Assembly (NCBI RefSeq): GCF_030348505.1 | Contig: NZ_JAUCFJ010000002.1 | Span: forward strand, 2,918,001-2,982,000 | Length of the DNA stretch: 64,000 nt | Direction: 5' to 3' | Origin: Lysinibacillus sp. G4S2 | GTDB lineage: Bacteria > Bacillota > Bacilli > Bacillales_A > Planococcaceae | Part shown: positions 33,484 to 42,350 of the stretch, piece by piece | Numbering within the stretch: position 1 is the stretch's first letter | Layout of the letters: every line of letters starts with the position of its first letter | Notes under the pieces: generated by a model | Databases searched by the model: none | Seen by the model: the letters and a program-made list of their open reading frames with translations, nothing else | What the model was told of the DNA's origin: nothing | Program-made: the position numbers and the translations under genes

Positions 33484-34056
33484 TTATTCACTCTTCATAT
33501 GTTTGACTTCTTCGACCATACTTGAAAGCTTCATGAGCGTTTTCCAATTACGGACAGTTGCTGGAATCTCAAGTTTTTTTAGATTATTACCCAGTTTGGA
33601 ATTTCGAATACTGTCATAGAATAAAAGATACACATCTCTTCCGTTTATGACACTAAGTTCTCTGTCGTTTGCAAAGGATAAAAACTTGTCACTATTGACC
33701 TTCGAAGGAGCTGTCGGCAATAATGCAACATGCAGACATTCACCTTTACATGATTGTTCCGCTTCTGTAATCTCCTTATCTGAAAAAGGGGGTTGACTAA
33801 CAATCCGCTGTATTTCCTCTGCTGTCCGAATGACAACAACACTAGATATCCCAAAATCCTCTTTAATTTTATCGTGAATTTTCGTTTGCAAAGTCTCCTC
33901 AGTTTCGTCTGATTCAAAAAGGATGTTTCCACTTTGAATATATGTCTTCACATTTTGTAATCCTAATTGCTCCAGAGAACTTCTTAATTCTGCCATGATT
34001 ATTTTATTGTGCCCGCCTACATTAATTCCTCTAAGTAATGCGATATAAATGGTCAT
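33484..34056 (-). CDS. DUF1697 family protein
   Basis: 190 residues with the family hallmarks IALLRGINVGGHNKI at the N-terminus, LGLQNVKTYIQSGNILFES, and RNSKLGNNLKKLEIPATVRN WKT near the C-terminus. Function unknown; cytoplasmic. It is the last gene of a three-gene operon (GbsR-type regulator, hydrolase, DUF1697), 15 bases after the hydrolase. Confidence 0.8.
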   Translation of the reverse strand: MTIYIALLRGINVGGHNKIIMAELRSSLEQLGLQNVKTYIQSGNILFESDETEETLQTKIHDKIKEDFGISSVVVIRTAEEIQRIVSQPPFSDKEITEAEQSCKGECLHVALLPTAPSKVNSDKFLSFANDRELSVINGRDVYLLFYDSIRNSKLGNNLKKLEIPATVRNWKTLMKLSSMVEEVKHMKSE

Positions 34057-34071
34057 ACTATCCCGCCTCTC

Positions 34072-34890
34072 TTATTTCTTGAAAATTTCTACATCCTTAT
34101 AGTGCTTCAAAGGCTTATCCTCTAGATAGTCCATAATCATCTCATTAAAAATATCTCGGCGCATCGTACTTAATGGATCGAATGCATCTTTGAATAGTGC
34201 TAACTTTGCATTTTGAAGATGGTTATAAATAGTTCGGGATCCTTTCCCTTCATCAACGCCCGTTACAACTTTCCCTGCACCACCCATTACAAGTGTAGGC
34301 GACTTTACTCGATGCAATTGATCCGTATGGGTTGGAAATGGTGCTTTTTTCATTGCAAGCAACATCTTCTTATCAATTGAAAAAGACTCCCTTAATATCC
34401 GCTGAGTATAAGGATCATCCTTATAGAACTTCATCATAATATTTATAATTATACGGTATGGAAGCAGACTAAATATAAAATTTGATATGGACAGCACCCA
34501 GCTAGCCGCAATAGTAGGCATCTCACTAAAACTATTAGAGATTACGAGCTTATCAACGTATGTTGGGTATTTTATCGCAAGCAATGTAGCCAATTGTCCA
34601 CCTTGCGAAACACCGACTATATGAATTTTGCTAATCCCAAGAACATCTAAAAAACATTTGATATCCTCCACAATAATATGATGATCATATTTATTATTCG
34701 GGAATTCCTTTGTTGTATCACCATGTCCTCTATAATCGGGCATAAGCATTTGATAGCGTGAAGAGAATGCTTCAAATTGAGGCTCCCACATTTTCCATGA
34801 TGCTCCGCTCCCGTGCAAAAACAAAACGGGCGTCCCTTGACCTCTAATTTCGTAATGGATAGTGATTCCGTTAGCATTAACTTTTGGCAT
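34072..34890 (-). CDS. Alpha/beta hydrolase fold protein with incomplete triad
   Basis: 272 residues from ATG 34890 (MPKVNANGITIHYEIRGQGT), AGGAGG ahead and 11 bases after the stop of the regulator gene. The oxyanion region LFLHGSGAS and nucleophile elbow GVSQGG are present. The region where the acid normally sits reads MGGAGKVVTG and the C-terminal histidine motif (usually G-H-x-P) reads AFDPLSTMRR with no His, so two of the three catalytic residues appear lost. It may be a non-catalytic binding protein or use an unusual mechanism. Confidence 0.7.
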   Translation of the reverse strand: MPKVNANGITIHYEIRGQGTPVLFLHGSGASWKMWEPQFEAFSSRYQMLMPDYRGHGDTTKEFPNNKYDHHIIVEDIKCFLDVLGISKIHIVGVSQGGQLATLLAIKYPTYVDKLVISNSFSEMPTIAASWVLSISNFIFSLLPYRIIINIMMKFYKDDPYTQRILRESFSIDKKMLLAMKKAPFPTHTDQLHRVKSPTLVMGGAGKVVTGVDEGKGSRTIYNHLQNAKLALFKDAFDPLSTMRRDIFNEMIMDYLEDKPLKHYKDVEIFKK

Positions 34891-34901
34891 AAGACTTCCT
34901 C

Positions 34902-35375
34902 CTACTTTGCATTGCGCTCTTTTCGCTCTTCCCACTGAACTAAAATTTGCTCCGTCTGTTGGATAACAAATTCAAAAAACTCGATACTCTCATCAATGGT
35001 TGATACAGCCTGTTCCTCTAGAACTAACTCCTTCGCTCTACGCAAATATTGGGCCATCATGGCACCTTGTGCAATGCTCGTATGCAAAGTCGATGCCCAT
35101 GCGTCTGTATGCAATTGATAGAAATCTCGCTTGCTACCAAGAATCCCTACTTTACGAAATAAAGAAATTTGAACTCCCTGTCGAACGGACAATGATGCCA
35201 TCCCTTTGCTAATTTGTAAATCGTTCACCATGTCATCGAGTGACTTTGGCGAACCCGATATCAACAAGTATCCCCATATCTTGCCAAGTGACCTTGCACC
35301 GCCTGATGACTCTATGTAAGCTTCAAAATCCTCTATTAATACCTTCTGCTCATCGTTTAATATAATATTATTCAT
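34902..35375 (-). CDS. GbsR/MarR-type transcriptional regulator
   Basis: 157 residues from ATG 35375 (MNNIILNDEQKVLIEDFEAY), GAGGTG ahead. The winged helix is in RSLGKIWGYLLISGSPKSLD and MVNDLQISKGMASLSVRQGV, typical of the GbsR branch of MarR proteins that often control osmoprotectant or efflux genes. It heads the operon with the hydrolase and DUF1697 gene and probably autoregulates it. Confidence 0.72.
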   Translation of the reverse strand: MNNIILNDEQKVLIEDFEAYIESSGGARSLGKIWGYLLISGSPKSLDDMVNDLQISKGMASLSVRQGVQISLFRKVGILGSKRDFYQLHTDAWASTLHTSIAQGAMMAQYLRRAKELVLEEQAVSTIDESIEFFEFVIQQTEQILVQWEERKERNAK

Positions 35376-35484
35376 ATCGTACACCTCTTTGCAAGAGGCG
35401 ATATATTGCACAGTAACATCTGACCTGACTTTTCGTTATCTCCGTACTCGGATTAACTGAGTAAAACTTACAAGCTACCAACAC

Positions 35485-35516
35485 CAAAAAGAAAAGCACC
35501 CATCAAATGAGTGCCC
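35485..35516 (-). terminator. Terminator of the isochorismatase-family gene
   Basis: AGCACCCAT and ATGAGTGCCC form the stem around CAA, and the minus strand continues TTTTCTTTTT, 13 bases after the stop codon at 35529. Confidence 0.7.
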
Positions 35517-35528
35517 TTACTATATTTC

Positions 35529-36086
35529 TTATCTATACGAATCATGAGTAGGTTGAAATAAGTCTTCTTCTGCATTTCTAACAACAGAAAAGTGTTCAAC
35601 ATTATAATGGCCATGAAGCGTGTTATTATGATGCTTTATTATTTGCTCAGCACTTAATACATCACTGTCCACTGTTGAATGCCCATCACCAACTAACGTG
35701 ACATCCAAACCGTTAATTGTCGCTGTTCTAACTGCACTATCGATACAGTGTTGCGTTGAACAGCCCATAATCACAACATGTATAATCGCTTGAGACCTTA
35801 TATCATTTAGAAGTCCTGTCCCATGAAAGCAATTTGTTGCAGTTTTATCGAATATCTTAGCTTCTTTTGGTACATTAATCCCATTATGAATTTCGAATCC
35901 TGGACTTTTTCCTTCAGCAACATCAAGATCCCTCACAAACACTATTGGAACATTGGATTCTCTTGCTTTTTCAATGACTATATTAATATTTCTAATAAGC
36001 TGTTCCTTATTATAAACAGCCCTTTCTTTCTCATTGCCATCCATTAATTCTTGTTGAGCATCGATAATTAGTAATGCTTGATTCAA
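35529..36086 (-). CDS. Isochorismatase-family cysteine hydrolase
   Basis: 185 residues. The Asp-Lys-Cys triad is recognisable: Asp in ALLIIDAQQE, Lys in AKIFDKTATNCF and Cys in IMGCSTQHCID. The family includes nicotinamidases, N-carbamoyl hydrolases and isochorismatases; the specificity is not clear. Single gene with terminator. Cytoplasmic. Confidence 0.78.
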   Translation of the reverse strand: MNQALLIIDAQQELMDGNEKERAVYNKEQLIRNINIVIEKARESNVPIVFVRDLDVAEGKSPGFEIHNGINVPKEAKIFDKTATNCFHGTGLLNDIRSQAIIHVVIMGCSTQHCIDSAVRTATINGLDVTLVGDGHSTVDSDVLSAEQIIKHHNNTLHGHYNVEHFSVVRNAEEDLFQPTHDSYR

Positions 36087-36561
36087 ATAACTGTCCCCTC
36101 TCTATTTGAGAAAACGCTATATAATCATTAGTTAGTCGTTTTCCCCTTTTTGTTTATCACGTTGACATAATTTTTGTTTGTCATAATACCTACCCCCTAA
36201 GCGAAATTGTCTTTAAATAATTTATTTTAAGACAACAAAACCTTATCACAATTTTCCATAATAAGAAACTTTATGTGATATGGAAGGTGCGTTGATTAAC
36301 TATGTTTATCCATCATTATTCTCGGAATATTGTCAATCCAGCTGTACTCTTTTCATTCAATTTCCCTTCCTTCATTACTTTCTTATATTACATAGCGCTC
36401 GACGTAATTTTTCAAATACTAATAGTTTTTACACTCTCCTCAAATAGTTCAATTTCAAAACTTAACTAACACAAAAGATTGCCCACTATAAGTTCATTCA
36501 TTTACGGAAGTATCTTTTTAAATACGGTGGGTAATCTAGGGTTAAGACGAGGAGTGAGATT
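36087..36561. other. Intergenic stretch with a solitary family A-like end
   Basis: No gene is seen. GGTGCGTTGATTAACTATG near 36288 resembles the right terminal repeat of family A (CAGGTGTGTTGATTAACCAT) but has no partner, so it may be a decayed leftover. The AT-rich remainder shows nothing else. Confidence 0.3.
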
Positions 36562-37245
36562 TTGAACGTAAGTTATTCACAGATAGTTGTTGAAACCGTT
36601 ATTACTTTTTTTGTGCTTCTTACACTTACAAGGTTTTTAGGTAAAAAACAGCTAAGTCACTTAACTTTCTTCAACTATGTAACTGGCATTACAATTGGTT
36701 CAATTGCAGCTAATATGGTTGTTTTGGATACAGGCAATTACACAAAAGAATTAACTAGCTTAATTGTATGGTGTTTGCTTAATACTATTATTGGTTACAT
36801 TAGTCTTAAATCTGGAAAAATAAGAGTTATACTTGATGGTCAGCCAACAATTGTTATTAAAAAAGGGAAAATCGATAAAGAAGCTTTAGCAAAAACTAAA
36901 ATTAATATCGATGATCTTACTATGATGATTAGACAGTATCAGGTTTTTTCAATTACAGAAATTGACTATGCTATCCTAGAACCAAATGGCATTCTTAGTA
37001 TTCTTAAAAAGCCAGAATATCAAGGAACGCAGAAGATTGATTTAAAAATACTCCCACAAAGCCCAGCATTTATCCCTACTGAAATAATCGCAGACGGTAA
37101 ATTACTAAAACGAAATTTATTAGAAATTGGAAAAAGTAAAGATTGGCTGAATAATGAATTAAAAAAAGCAAATATAAAATCAATAGATGAGGTTTTCTAT
37201 GCAGAAATTCAACCTAACGGAGAAATGTTTATCCAAAAAAAATGA
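36562..37245 (+). CDS. DUF421 family membrane protein (YetF/YdfR-like)
   Basis: 227 residues beginning with TTG 36562 behind GAGGAGTGAG. Three N-terminal transmembrane helices (about 8-25, 32-52 and 60-80, with LTRFLGKKQLSHLTFFNYVTG GITIGSIAA) are followed by a cytosolic alpha/beta domain (YAILEPNGILSIL... and EVFYAEIQPNGEMFI). DUF421 proteins of Bacillus are common, often spore- or stress-related; no function is certain. A promoter and terminator-like hairpin for the next gene follow within 100 bases. Confidence 0.75.
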   Translation: MNVSYSQIVVETVITFFVLLTLTRFLGKKQLSHLTFFNYVTGITIGSIAANMVVLDTGNYTKELTSLIVWCLLNTIIGYISLKSGKIRVILDGQPTIVIKKGKIDKEALAKTKINIDDLTMMIRQYQVFSITEIDYAILEPNGILSILKKPEYQGTQKIDLKILPQSPAFIPTEIIADGKLLKRNLLEIGKSKDWLNNELKKANIKSIDEVFYAEIQPNGEMFIQKK

Positions 37246-37285
37246 TTAAGATGACTAAAATTTCAATGATTCCAACACTCAAAAC

Positions 37286-37314
37286 TTGACAAAAAAAAAT
37301 ATTTATGTAATAAT
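37286..37314 (+). promoter_or_regulatory. SigA-type promoter of the methyltransferase gene
   Basis: TTGACA (37286-37291), a 17-base spacer and AATAAT (37309-37314). The predicted transcript starts near 37321, 20 bases before a terminator-like hairpin. Confidence 0.55.
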
Positions 37315-37340
37315 TTACTTTTTTTGATATTTATTTGTAC

Positions 37341-37378
37341 AATAGGATTCTCCTGGCCAGGGGAATCCTATTTTTTTT
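37341..37378 (+). terminator. Terminator hairpin inside the 5' leader of the methyltransferase gene (possible attenuator)
   Basis: AATAGGATTC (37341-37350) pairs with GAATCCTATT, with CCTGGCCAGG at the tip, followed by eight Ts. The ribosome binding site GAAGGAG begins two bases after the T-run, so there is no room for another promoter between. Either the gene depends on readthrough from 37286 or the hairpin is a regulated attenuator. Confidence 0.7.
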
Positions 37379-37394
37379 GAAGGAGTGTATTTGC

Positions 37395-38309
37395 ATGAAC
37401 AAAGGTGAATCCAGTTTAACTTCATTAATCTCAGCATTTAGCAGAGCTTATCATAGCCAATTTGATAGCCCTAAAATTTTTGATGACTATCTAGCAAAAG
37501 ATTTAATCACACAAAAAGAATTCAATGATATTCAAACAAATATGGTTCAAGGCATCCAATTTTTTAACAAAGAAATCGTAGAAATATTAAATGGAAATAG
37601 CGAAGAACTATTAAAATGGATTGTGCAAATTCAACTCTCCCCTACGCCATTGGCACGTGCAGCATATTGTGAAAAGGTTTTACTGAATGAAGTCATGTTA
37701 GGTTTACAACAATATGTCATACTCGGAGCAGGGTTAGATACGTTTTGCTTAAGACACCCGGAATTTGAAAACATTTTGGAAATCTTTGAAGTTGATCACC
37801 CTGCAACACAAGAATTTAAAAAGAAAAGATTAGACGAAGTTGATTTAAAGCTTCCTAGTAATGTACATTTCGTTTCGATGGATTTCACAAAAAAGTTTTC
37901 ATATCAAAATCTTCTGGACAGCGGCTTTGACAATAAAAAAACGTTCTTTAGTCTACTAGGCGTTTCCTATTATTTAACGAAAGAGGAAACTTCAAGCTTG
38001 ATTGAGCATTTGTTTGCAAATCTACCACCAGGAAGCTCCATAGTTATGGATTATGCAGATGAAAACTTATTTAAAGAACAAGGAATCTCTAATCGAGTGG
38101 ACAACATGGTGAAAATGGCTACAGCGAGTGGTGAACCGATGAAATCGTGTTTTACTTATGAGGAAATGGAAATGATGTTAGAAAAATCAGGACTACTAAT
38201 TTATGAGCATTTATCTCCAGCTAACATTAATGAGCTTTACTTTGACAATCGCAAAGATTATCTAACAGCCTTTGAAACGATTCATTACGTTCATGCTGTG
38301 AAAAAATGA
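37395..38309 (+). CDS. Class I SAM-dependent methyltransferase (leucine-carboxyl-MT-like, YktD-type)
   Basis: 304 residues from ATG 37395 with GAAGGAG nine bases ahead. Core motifs: YVILGAGLDTFCLRHPEF (motif I, SAM binding), IFEVDHPATQEFKKKRL (acidic loop), FFSLLGVSYYLTKEE and GSSIVMDYADE. The family (TIGR00027-type) carries out O-methylation of small molecules or peptides, often in secondary metabolism. A cupin gene follows at 21 bases; the hairpin at 37341 may control both. Confidence 0.72.
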   Translation: MNKGESSLTSLISAFSRAYHSQFDSPKIFDDYLAKDLITQKEFNDIQTNMVQGIQFFNKEIVEILNGNSEELLKWIVQIQLSPTPLARAAYCEKVLLNEVMLGLQQYVILGAGLDTFCLRHPEFENILEIFEVDHPATQEFKKKRLDEVDLKLPSNVHFVSMDFTKKFSYQNLLDSGFDNKKTFFSLLGVSYYLTKEETSSLIEHLFANLPPGSSIVMDYADENLFKEQGISNRVDNMVKMATASGEPMKSCFTYEEMEMMLEKSGLLIYEHLSPANINELYFDNRKDYLTAFETIHYVHAVKK

Positions 38310-38329
38310 TAAAAGTTTGGAGGAATCCA

Positions 38330-38683
38330 ATGAAGTTTTTTCAATTTTCTAAAGTAAATGGTAAAAACATCTCACAGTTTAATTCAAAATTTATTATGTC
38401 TCGCATTATTAACACCGAAGCATCAGCTAGTATCGGTTGCATGTATTTAGAAGAAAACGGTATTATAGGCTATCATCAAGCTGTTGTTCCTCAACTGCTC
38501 TTAATTATAGAAGGCGAAGGATTTGTAAGAAATGAACTGGAGCAATATTTCAAAGTCCAGCCTGGAGATGCAGTTTTTTGGGAAAAAGGTGAATGGCATG
38601 AAACTAAAACGACCAAAGGATTAACTGGAATCGTGATAGAATCTGAACAGTTAAATCCGTCAGCTTATATGCCTTTAAAATAA
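38330..38683 (+). CDS. Cupin-fold protein
   Basis: 117 residues from ATG 38330, preceded by TTTGGAGG; an ATG at 38306 that overlaps the methyltransferase stop is less likely. Conserved cupin motifs: GYHQAVVPQLLLIIEGEG (His-containing first motif) and VQPGDAVFWEKGEWHET (second motif with His). Small single-domain cupins act as metal enzymes or binding proteins; the pairing with a methyltransferase suggests modification of the same small molecule. Confidence 0.7.
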   Translation: MKFFQFSKVNGKNISQFNSKFIMSRIINTEASASIGCMYLEENGIIGYHQAVVPQLLLIIEGEGFVRNELEQYFKVQPGDAVFWEKGEWHETKTTKGLTGIVIESEQLNPSAYMPLK

Positions 38684-38795
38684 GTTACTACATTTTTAAA
38701 CTATTTCTCAGGCAATTAACTATGCAAGAATAACATCGTATCATATGTTAGTAATGTAAGATGGTTTAGTCTTACACCTCCAAGCTTCGTTACTA

Positions 38796-38826
38796 AGGGT
38801 CACTTATAATAATAAGTGGCCCTCTA
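38796..38826. terminator. Hairpin terminator after the VOC gene
   Basis: AGGGTCACTTAT pairs with ATAAGTGGCCCT around a short loop. It lies between convergent genes (cupin and VOC) and may serve both. Confidence 0.6.
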
Positions 38827-38863
38827 TAAATTTACTGTTCAGGAAATAGTGTTTCTATATACT

Positions 38864-39241
38864 TTATTGACAAACTCCCAGTGGATTTCCATCAGGATCA
38901 TAAAAGGTGAAAAATTTCGTCTCTCCTTCTCCATCTATTTCATTAACTTTTACATTCTTTTCAATTAACGATCGATAAGTTTCTTCAATGTCATGCGATA
39001 TAAAATTAAAGAATTTGCCTACACCAAAATAATTGTCTGGGAAATTTAGTGGCGTATAATTTTTTGCTTTTACTAAACAAACAACTGTTTGAGATTCTTC
39101 ATCAATTTTCATTACCGCTGCATCATCTTCTAAGTAAAGAAGTGAAAATCCTAGTTTCTCCTCATACCATTTAGCAGATAATTCGGGGTTTTTAATCGGA
39201 ATAAATATTGCTTCTACTCCTTTCAATATGGGTTTACTCAT
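38864..39241 (-). CDS. VOC family (glyoxalase/bleomycin-resistance-like) protein
   Basis: 125 residues with the two beta-alpha-beta-beta-beta modules of the vicinal-oxygen-chelate fold: AIFIPIKNPELSAKWYEEKL GFSL and FFTFYDPDGNPLGVCQ. The N-terminal metal ligand position is occupied by Phe rather than His, so metal-dependent chemistry is uncertain. Its ATG (ATGAGTAAA) overlaps the stop codon of a frameshifted VOC gene upstream (39234), a relic of translational coupling. Confidence 0.72.
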   Translation of the reverse strand: MSKPILKGVEAIFIPIKNPELSAKWYEEKLGFSLLYLEDDAAVMKIDEESQTVVCLVKAKNYTPLNFPDNYFGVGKFFNFISHDIEETYRSLIEKNVKVNEIDGEGETKFFTFYDPDGNPLGVCQ

Positions 39242-39625
39242 ATTTTTCCTCCTTGAGTTTTGCTTTAAAAGTAGGACTCAGGTCGCTCCACACATCAAAT
39301 TTATTTCCGTCTATATCTTTAAAAACAAAATTTCTTCCCGCATGTCCCCTATTTTCAATTTCTCCAACTGTAATTCCTTTATCGATGAAATCTTTATGGG
39401 TAGTCTTTAATGCACTTAATCCATCAACCTCAAAGGTTATTTAAAAAACGCTCCTCTCCATAGCAATCAATGAAATTTGAGCTTTGATTACTCGTTGCTC
39501 TAACAAGAAAAAAACTTTGATTGGCAAAATTAAGAATAGCTTTATCATTATCTTGGTAACTGCATGTTGCTCCCAGATTATTTACATACCATTCATAGAA
39601 TTGACCTTCAGGAAGCCCACTTCTT
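39234..39625 (-). pseudogene. Frameshifted second VOC-family gene
   Basis: GQFYEWYVNNLGATCSYQDN, then DKAILNFANQSFFLVRATSN and GEERFLNNL lead to a stop; shifted by one base the sequence continues LTFEVDGLSALKTTHKDFID, GHAGRNFVFKDIDGNKFDVW and ends KAKLKEEKYE with the stop inside the start codon of the next VOC gene. No start with a ribosome binding site remains. It was a tandem paralogue of the intact VOC gene. Confidence 0.65.
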
Positions 39626-39895
39626 CAGAGCTGGGAGGAATGAAGTGCTTTTCTTTACAGAACGTATGTTTTTGTTGTATATTGTGAATAATCAAAAAAT
39701 AAAGGAGTGACGGGTAATGACGAAATCGAAAAAAGATTGTTTTATTATAGAACAGAAGATAAATCAAAGATGTTGTACACAGGACATGGCAACACCATCT
39801 GTGGAGAGCTTTGTAACGCTTCTCTTAAGTATATAAGAACCCCGCTGCTTTAGCTGTGGGAGTAGTCAGTCATCCACTCACCCTCTCCAATTTCT

Positions 39896-40072
39896 TTAAT
39901 GAATTATTCTATTTTCAGCTTTTATATCCGTTCTGGCCAATTTTACAATTTCGACGCTCCTTACAAAATGCCAAGTGGCGTTAACTGTAAAGTAGCGTTT
40001 TTCTACAAGGAAATGATAAATGTCAAAGTCATCCCAATAAGAAAAGTAAAGATTCTCCTCAAATGTCCACAT
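39896..40072 (-). CDS. Possible small protein, unrecognised
   Basis: MWTFEENLYFSYWDDFDIYH FLVEKRYFTVNATWHFVRSV EIVKLARTDIKAENRIIH: about 58 residues, unusually rich in aromatic residues, with AAAGGTGAG about 13 bases before the ATG. It may be genuine or the end of a lost gene. A TATAAT lies ~70 bases upstream without a clear -35. Confidence 0.3.
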   Translation of the reverse strand: MWTFEENLYFSYWDDFDIYHFLVEKRYFTVNATWHFVRSVEIVKLARTDIKAENRIIH

Positions 40073-40258
40073 ATCTATACTAAATCTCACCTTTTTTGTA
40101 GATTAACTATATTAATAAAAAAATTGATTCTATATATTATAGAGAGAGAGAATTGTATAAGGACTTTAATATCCAATTGTATTTGATTCATAAAAATTTT
40201 TGAGGGATATTGCTGTCGGAGATAAAATATATTCTTTAGTATGGAGGAATTTTGAAAT

Positions 40259-41461
40259 ATGGAACAAAAACAATTAACCAAATTGCGACCTAAAGGTTTT
40301 TTTCAGTGGCTATTAACAGGCTTTTCAGTAGTACTAACACTTCTTACTGCCATGATTGCATATGCCATTTTTAATACAACTAATATTCTTAGTGTAGTTG
40401 GTTTCCTTGGAACGCTCGCATTGTACACTCCATGGTTTTTAGTAATACTAACATTTTTTATCATAGTGTTAGTAATACTTGCTTCATGGAAGAAAGCTAA
40501 AATCGCTCAATTCATTTCGATTTCATTATTGTTAATAAATGCATTTTTAATTATAGAGCCAATAATAGAAATGGAGAACTATGCTAAAAAAGAAAATGTT
40601 CAAGTTTCACTTTATTCTCACTTTTTTAACAACAAAACAGAAATATCATCAACGTTTACAAAAGATATCGTATATGGAAAAACTACAGATGGTGTTGAGT
40701 TAAAGCTTGATATGTGGCCCGCCAATGAAAAATTGAAAAACACACGTACCCCCGCTGTTATAAAGGTACATGGAGGCGGATGGGTTGATGGTAGTAAAGC
40801 GAGTACCCCTTTTTGGAATCAATGGTTAAGTGAATTAGGATTTACTGTTTTTGATATAGACTATCGCATGCCTCCTCAAGCAGGATGGAAAGATGAAGTA
40901 GCTGATGTGAAATCAGCAATAGGATGGGTAGTAGAACATGCGGATACTTACAAAATTGATCCTGAAAAAATTAACTTAATGGGTGATTCAGCAGGTGGAA
41001 ATCTAGCTATGCTTGCTGCTTATAGTATGGGAGACACAACTTTACCACCGTCCATCGATGTACCTTCAGTACGTATTAATACCGTGATTAACTTTTACGG
41101 ACCGTCAGATATGACAAAATTTCATGAGAATAACCCTAGTCCAGGCTATGTGCAAAATGTTATGAAAGAGTACATTAGGGGCACACCTTCACAATTTCCT
41201 GATCGTTATCAAAAGCTTTCTCCTATCAACTATATTGGAGAACACACACCACCTACCATTATGTTTTTAGGAACGAGCGATAGTCTTGTCCCAACAGAAC
41301 AAGCTACAATATTGGACAGGGAACTTTCAATGAATAATGTTTCTCATGAGATCTATTATCTTCCGAAAGCTGAACATGTTTATGATGGAGTACCAGGTAA
41401 TTTGAATACCCAAATTACTTACGAGAAGCTCAAGGTATTCCTTCAGAAATATAACAAATAA
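40259..41461 (+). CDS. Membrane-anchored alpha/beta hydrolase of the HSL esterase family
   Basis: 400 residues. Three N-terminal transmembrane helices (about 18-40, 48-72 and 82-100) anchor a C-terminal esterase domain. The hormone-sensitive-lipase motif VHGGGW forms the oxyanion hole, GDSAGG carries the Ser, GTSDSLVP the Asp and KAEHVYDG the His, so the triad is complete. The catalytic domain is likely on the outside of the membrane. GGAGG stands 11 bases ahead of the ATG. Substrate unknown. Confidence 0.78.
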   Translation: MEQKQLTKLRPKGFFQWLLTGFSVVLTLLTAMIAYAIFNTTNILSVVGFLGTLALYTPWFLVILTFFIIVLVILASWKKAKIAQFISISLLLINAFLIIEPIIEMENYAKKENVQVSLYSHFFNNKTEISSTFTKDIVYGKTTDGVELKLDMWPANEKLKNTRTPAVIKVHGGGWVDGSKASTPFWNQWLSELGFTVFDIDYRMPPQAGWKDEVADVKSAIGWVVEHADTYKIDPEKINLMGDSAGGNLAMLAAYSMGDTTLPPSIDVPSVRINTVINFYGPSDMTKFHENNPSPGYVQNVMKEYIRGTPSQFPDRYQKLSPINYIGEHTPPTIMFLGTSDSLVPTEQATILDRELSMNNVSHEIYYLPKAEHVYDGVPGNLNTQITYEKLKVFLQKYNK

Positions 41462-41576
41462 AATGATACGCAAAAAAATAGTAGATCAGTTGATTTTCAA
41501 AAGCCCCCTTTCGAATATAAAGCCTGAGTGGACTTATACACCACCAAGTTGTTGTGCATACTAGCTCACATTACAA

Positions 41577-41611
41577 AATGACCAGACCCACTTTTGAGTT
41601 CTGGTCATTTA
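41577..41611. terminator. Bidirectional terminator
   Basis: AAATGACCAGA pairs with TTCTGGTCATTT between the convergent esterase and ABC permease genes. Confidence 0.7.
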
Positions 41612-41628
41612 ATTTATTACCTTTACAA

Positions 41629-42339
41629 TTATTGATCACTATACTTGAAGGTTTTTAAGGAAATAATTAGTGTCAAAGCTAGGCATCCTATTAAGAGGAG
41701 TAAAGATTCCCCCCATGTACTAAAATTATTTAGGAATGCGGCTTTTATGCCATTCAAAAACCATTCAAATGGATTCACTAGACTTATATATTGGATAAAA
41801 TTTGGCGCTTTTTCCATTGTAAAAAATGCATTACTACAAAGCAGCATTGGTATCATCAGTACATTCGCAGTCATACTCAAATGCCCTTCATTTTTCACGA
41901 GACTTGAAATAAAAAAGCTTAAAAATACAAAACTTAATGAAGCTATTAGAATAATTGGTGTCATATAAAAGAGAACATTAAAGGAAAATTTCAATTGATT
42001 GATAACTAAAGCAAATAAAAGCACTATATATGACAGGATAATAGCTATGACAGACCATGAACTCGAAACACTGACGATATATTTCCACAAAGGCATAGGT
42101 GTTGCGTGAAGTAAATTATAAACACCTCGTTTTCGTTGAGACAACGCTATAAAAGCAGTAGTCATAAATGAATAAAAAAATACACTAACAGCAATGATTC
42201 CTTCTACATAATCTCCTGAATAGCTCGGTAAAAAAATTCTTAACGCAATAATAGCGGCGAATGGCATTAAAATTGACCAAAATAGTAAATACATATCTTT
42301 CATGCTAGATTTTAAATTTAATAAAAAAACAGTTTTCAT
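41629..42339 (-). CDS. ABC-2 permease of the PadR-controlled exporter
   Basis: 236 residues from ATG 42339, with GAGGAG seven bases ahead; a GTG five codons earlier overlaps the ATPase stop but lacks a site. Six transmembrane helices and the loop SQRKRGVYNLLHATPMPLWK of ABC-2 drug or lantibiotic exporters. It follows the ATPase gene at 11 bases, so the two form a transporter under PadR control (43347). Confidence 0.75.
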   Translation of the reverse strand: MKTVFLLNLKSSMKDMYLLFWSILMPFAAIIALRIFLPSYSGDYVEGIIAVSVFFYSFMTTAFIALSQRKRGVYNLLHATPMPLWKYIVSVSSSWSVIAIILSYIVLLFALVINQLKFSFNVLFYMTPIILIASLSFVFLSFFISSLVKNEGHLSMTANVLMIPMLLCSNAFFTMEKAPNFIQYISLVNPFEWFLNGIKAAFLNNFSTWGESLLLLIGCLALTLIISLKTFKYSDQ

Positions 42340-42350
42340 CCTCTTGCTCC

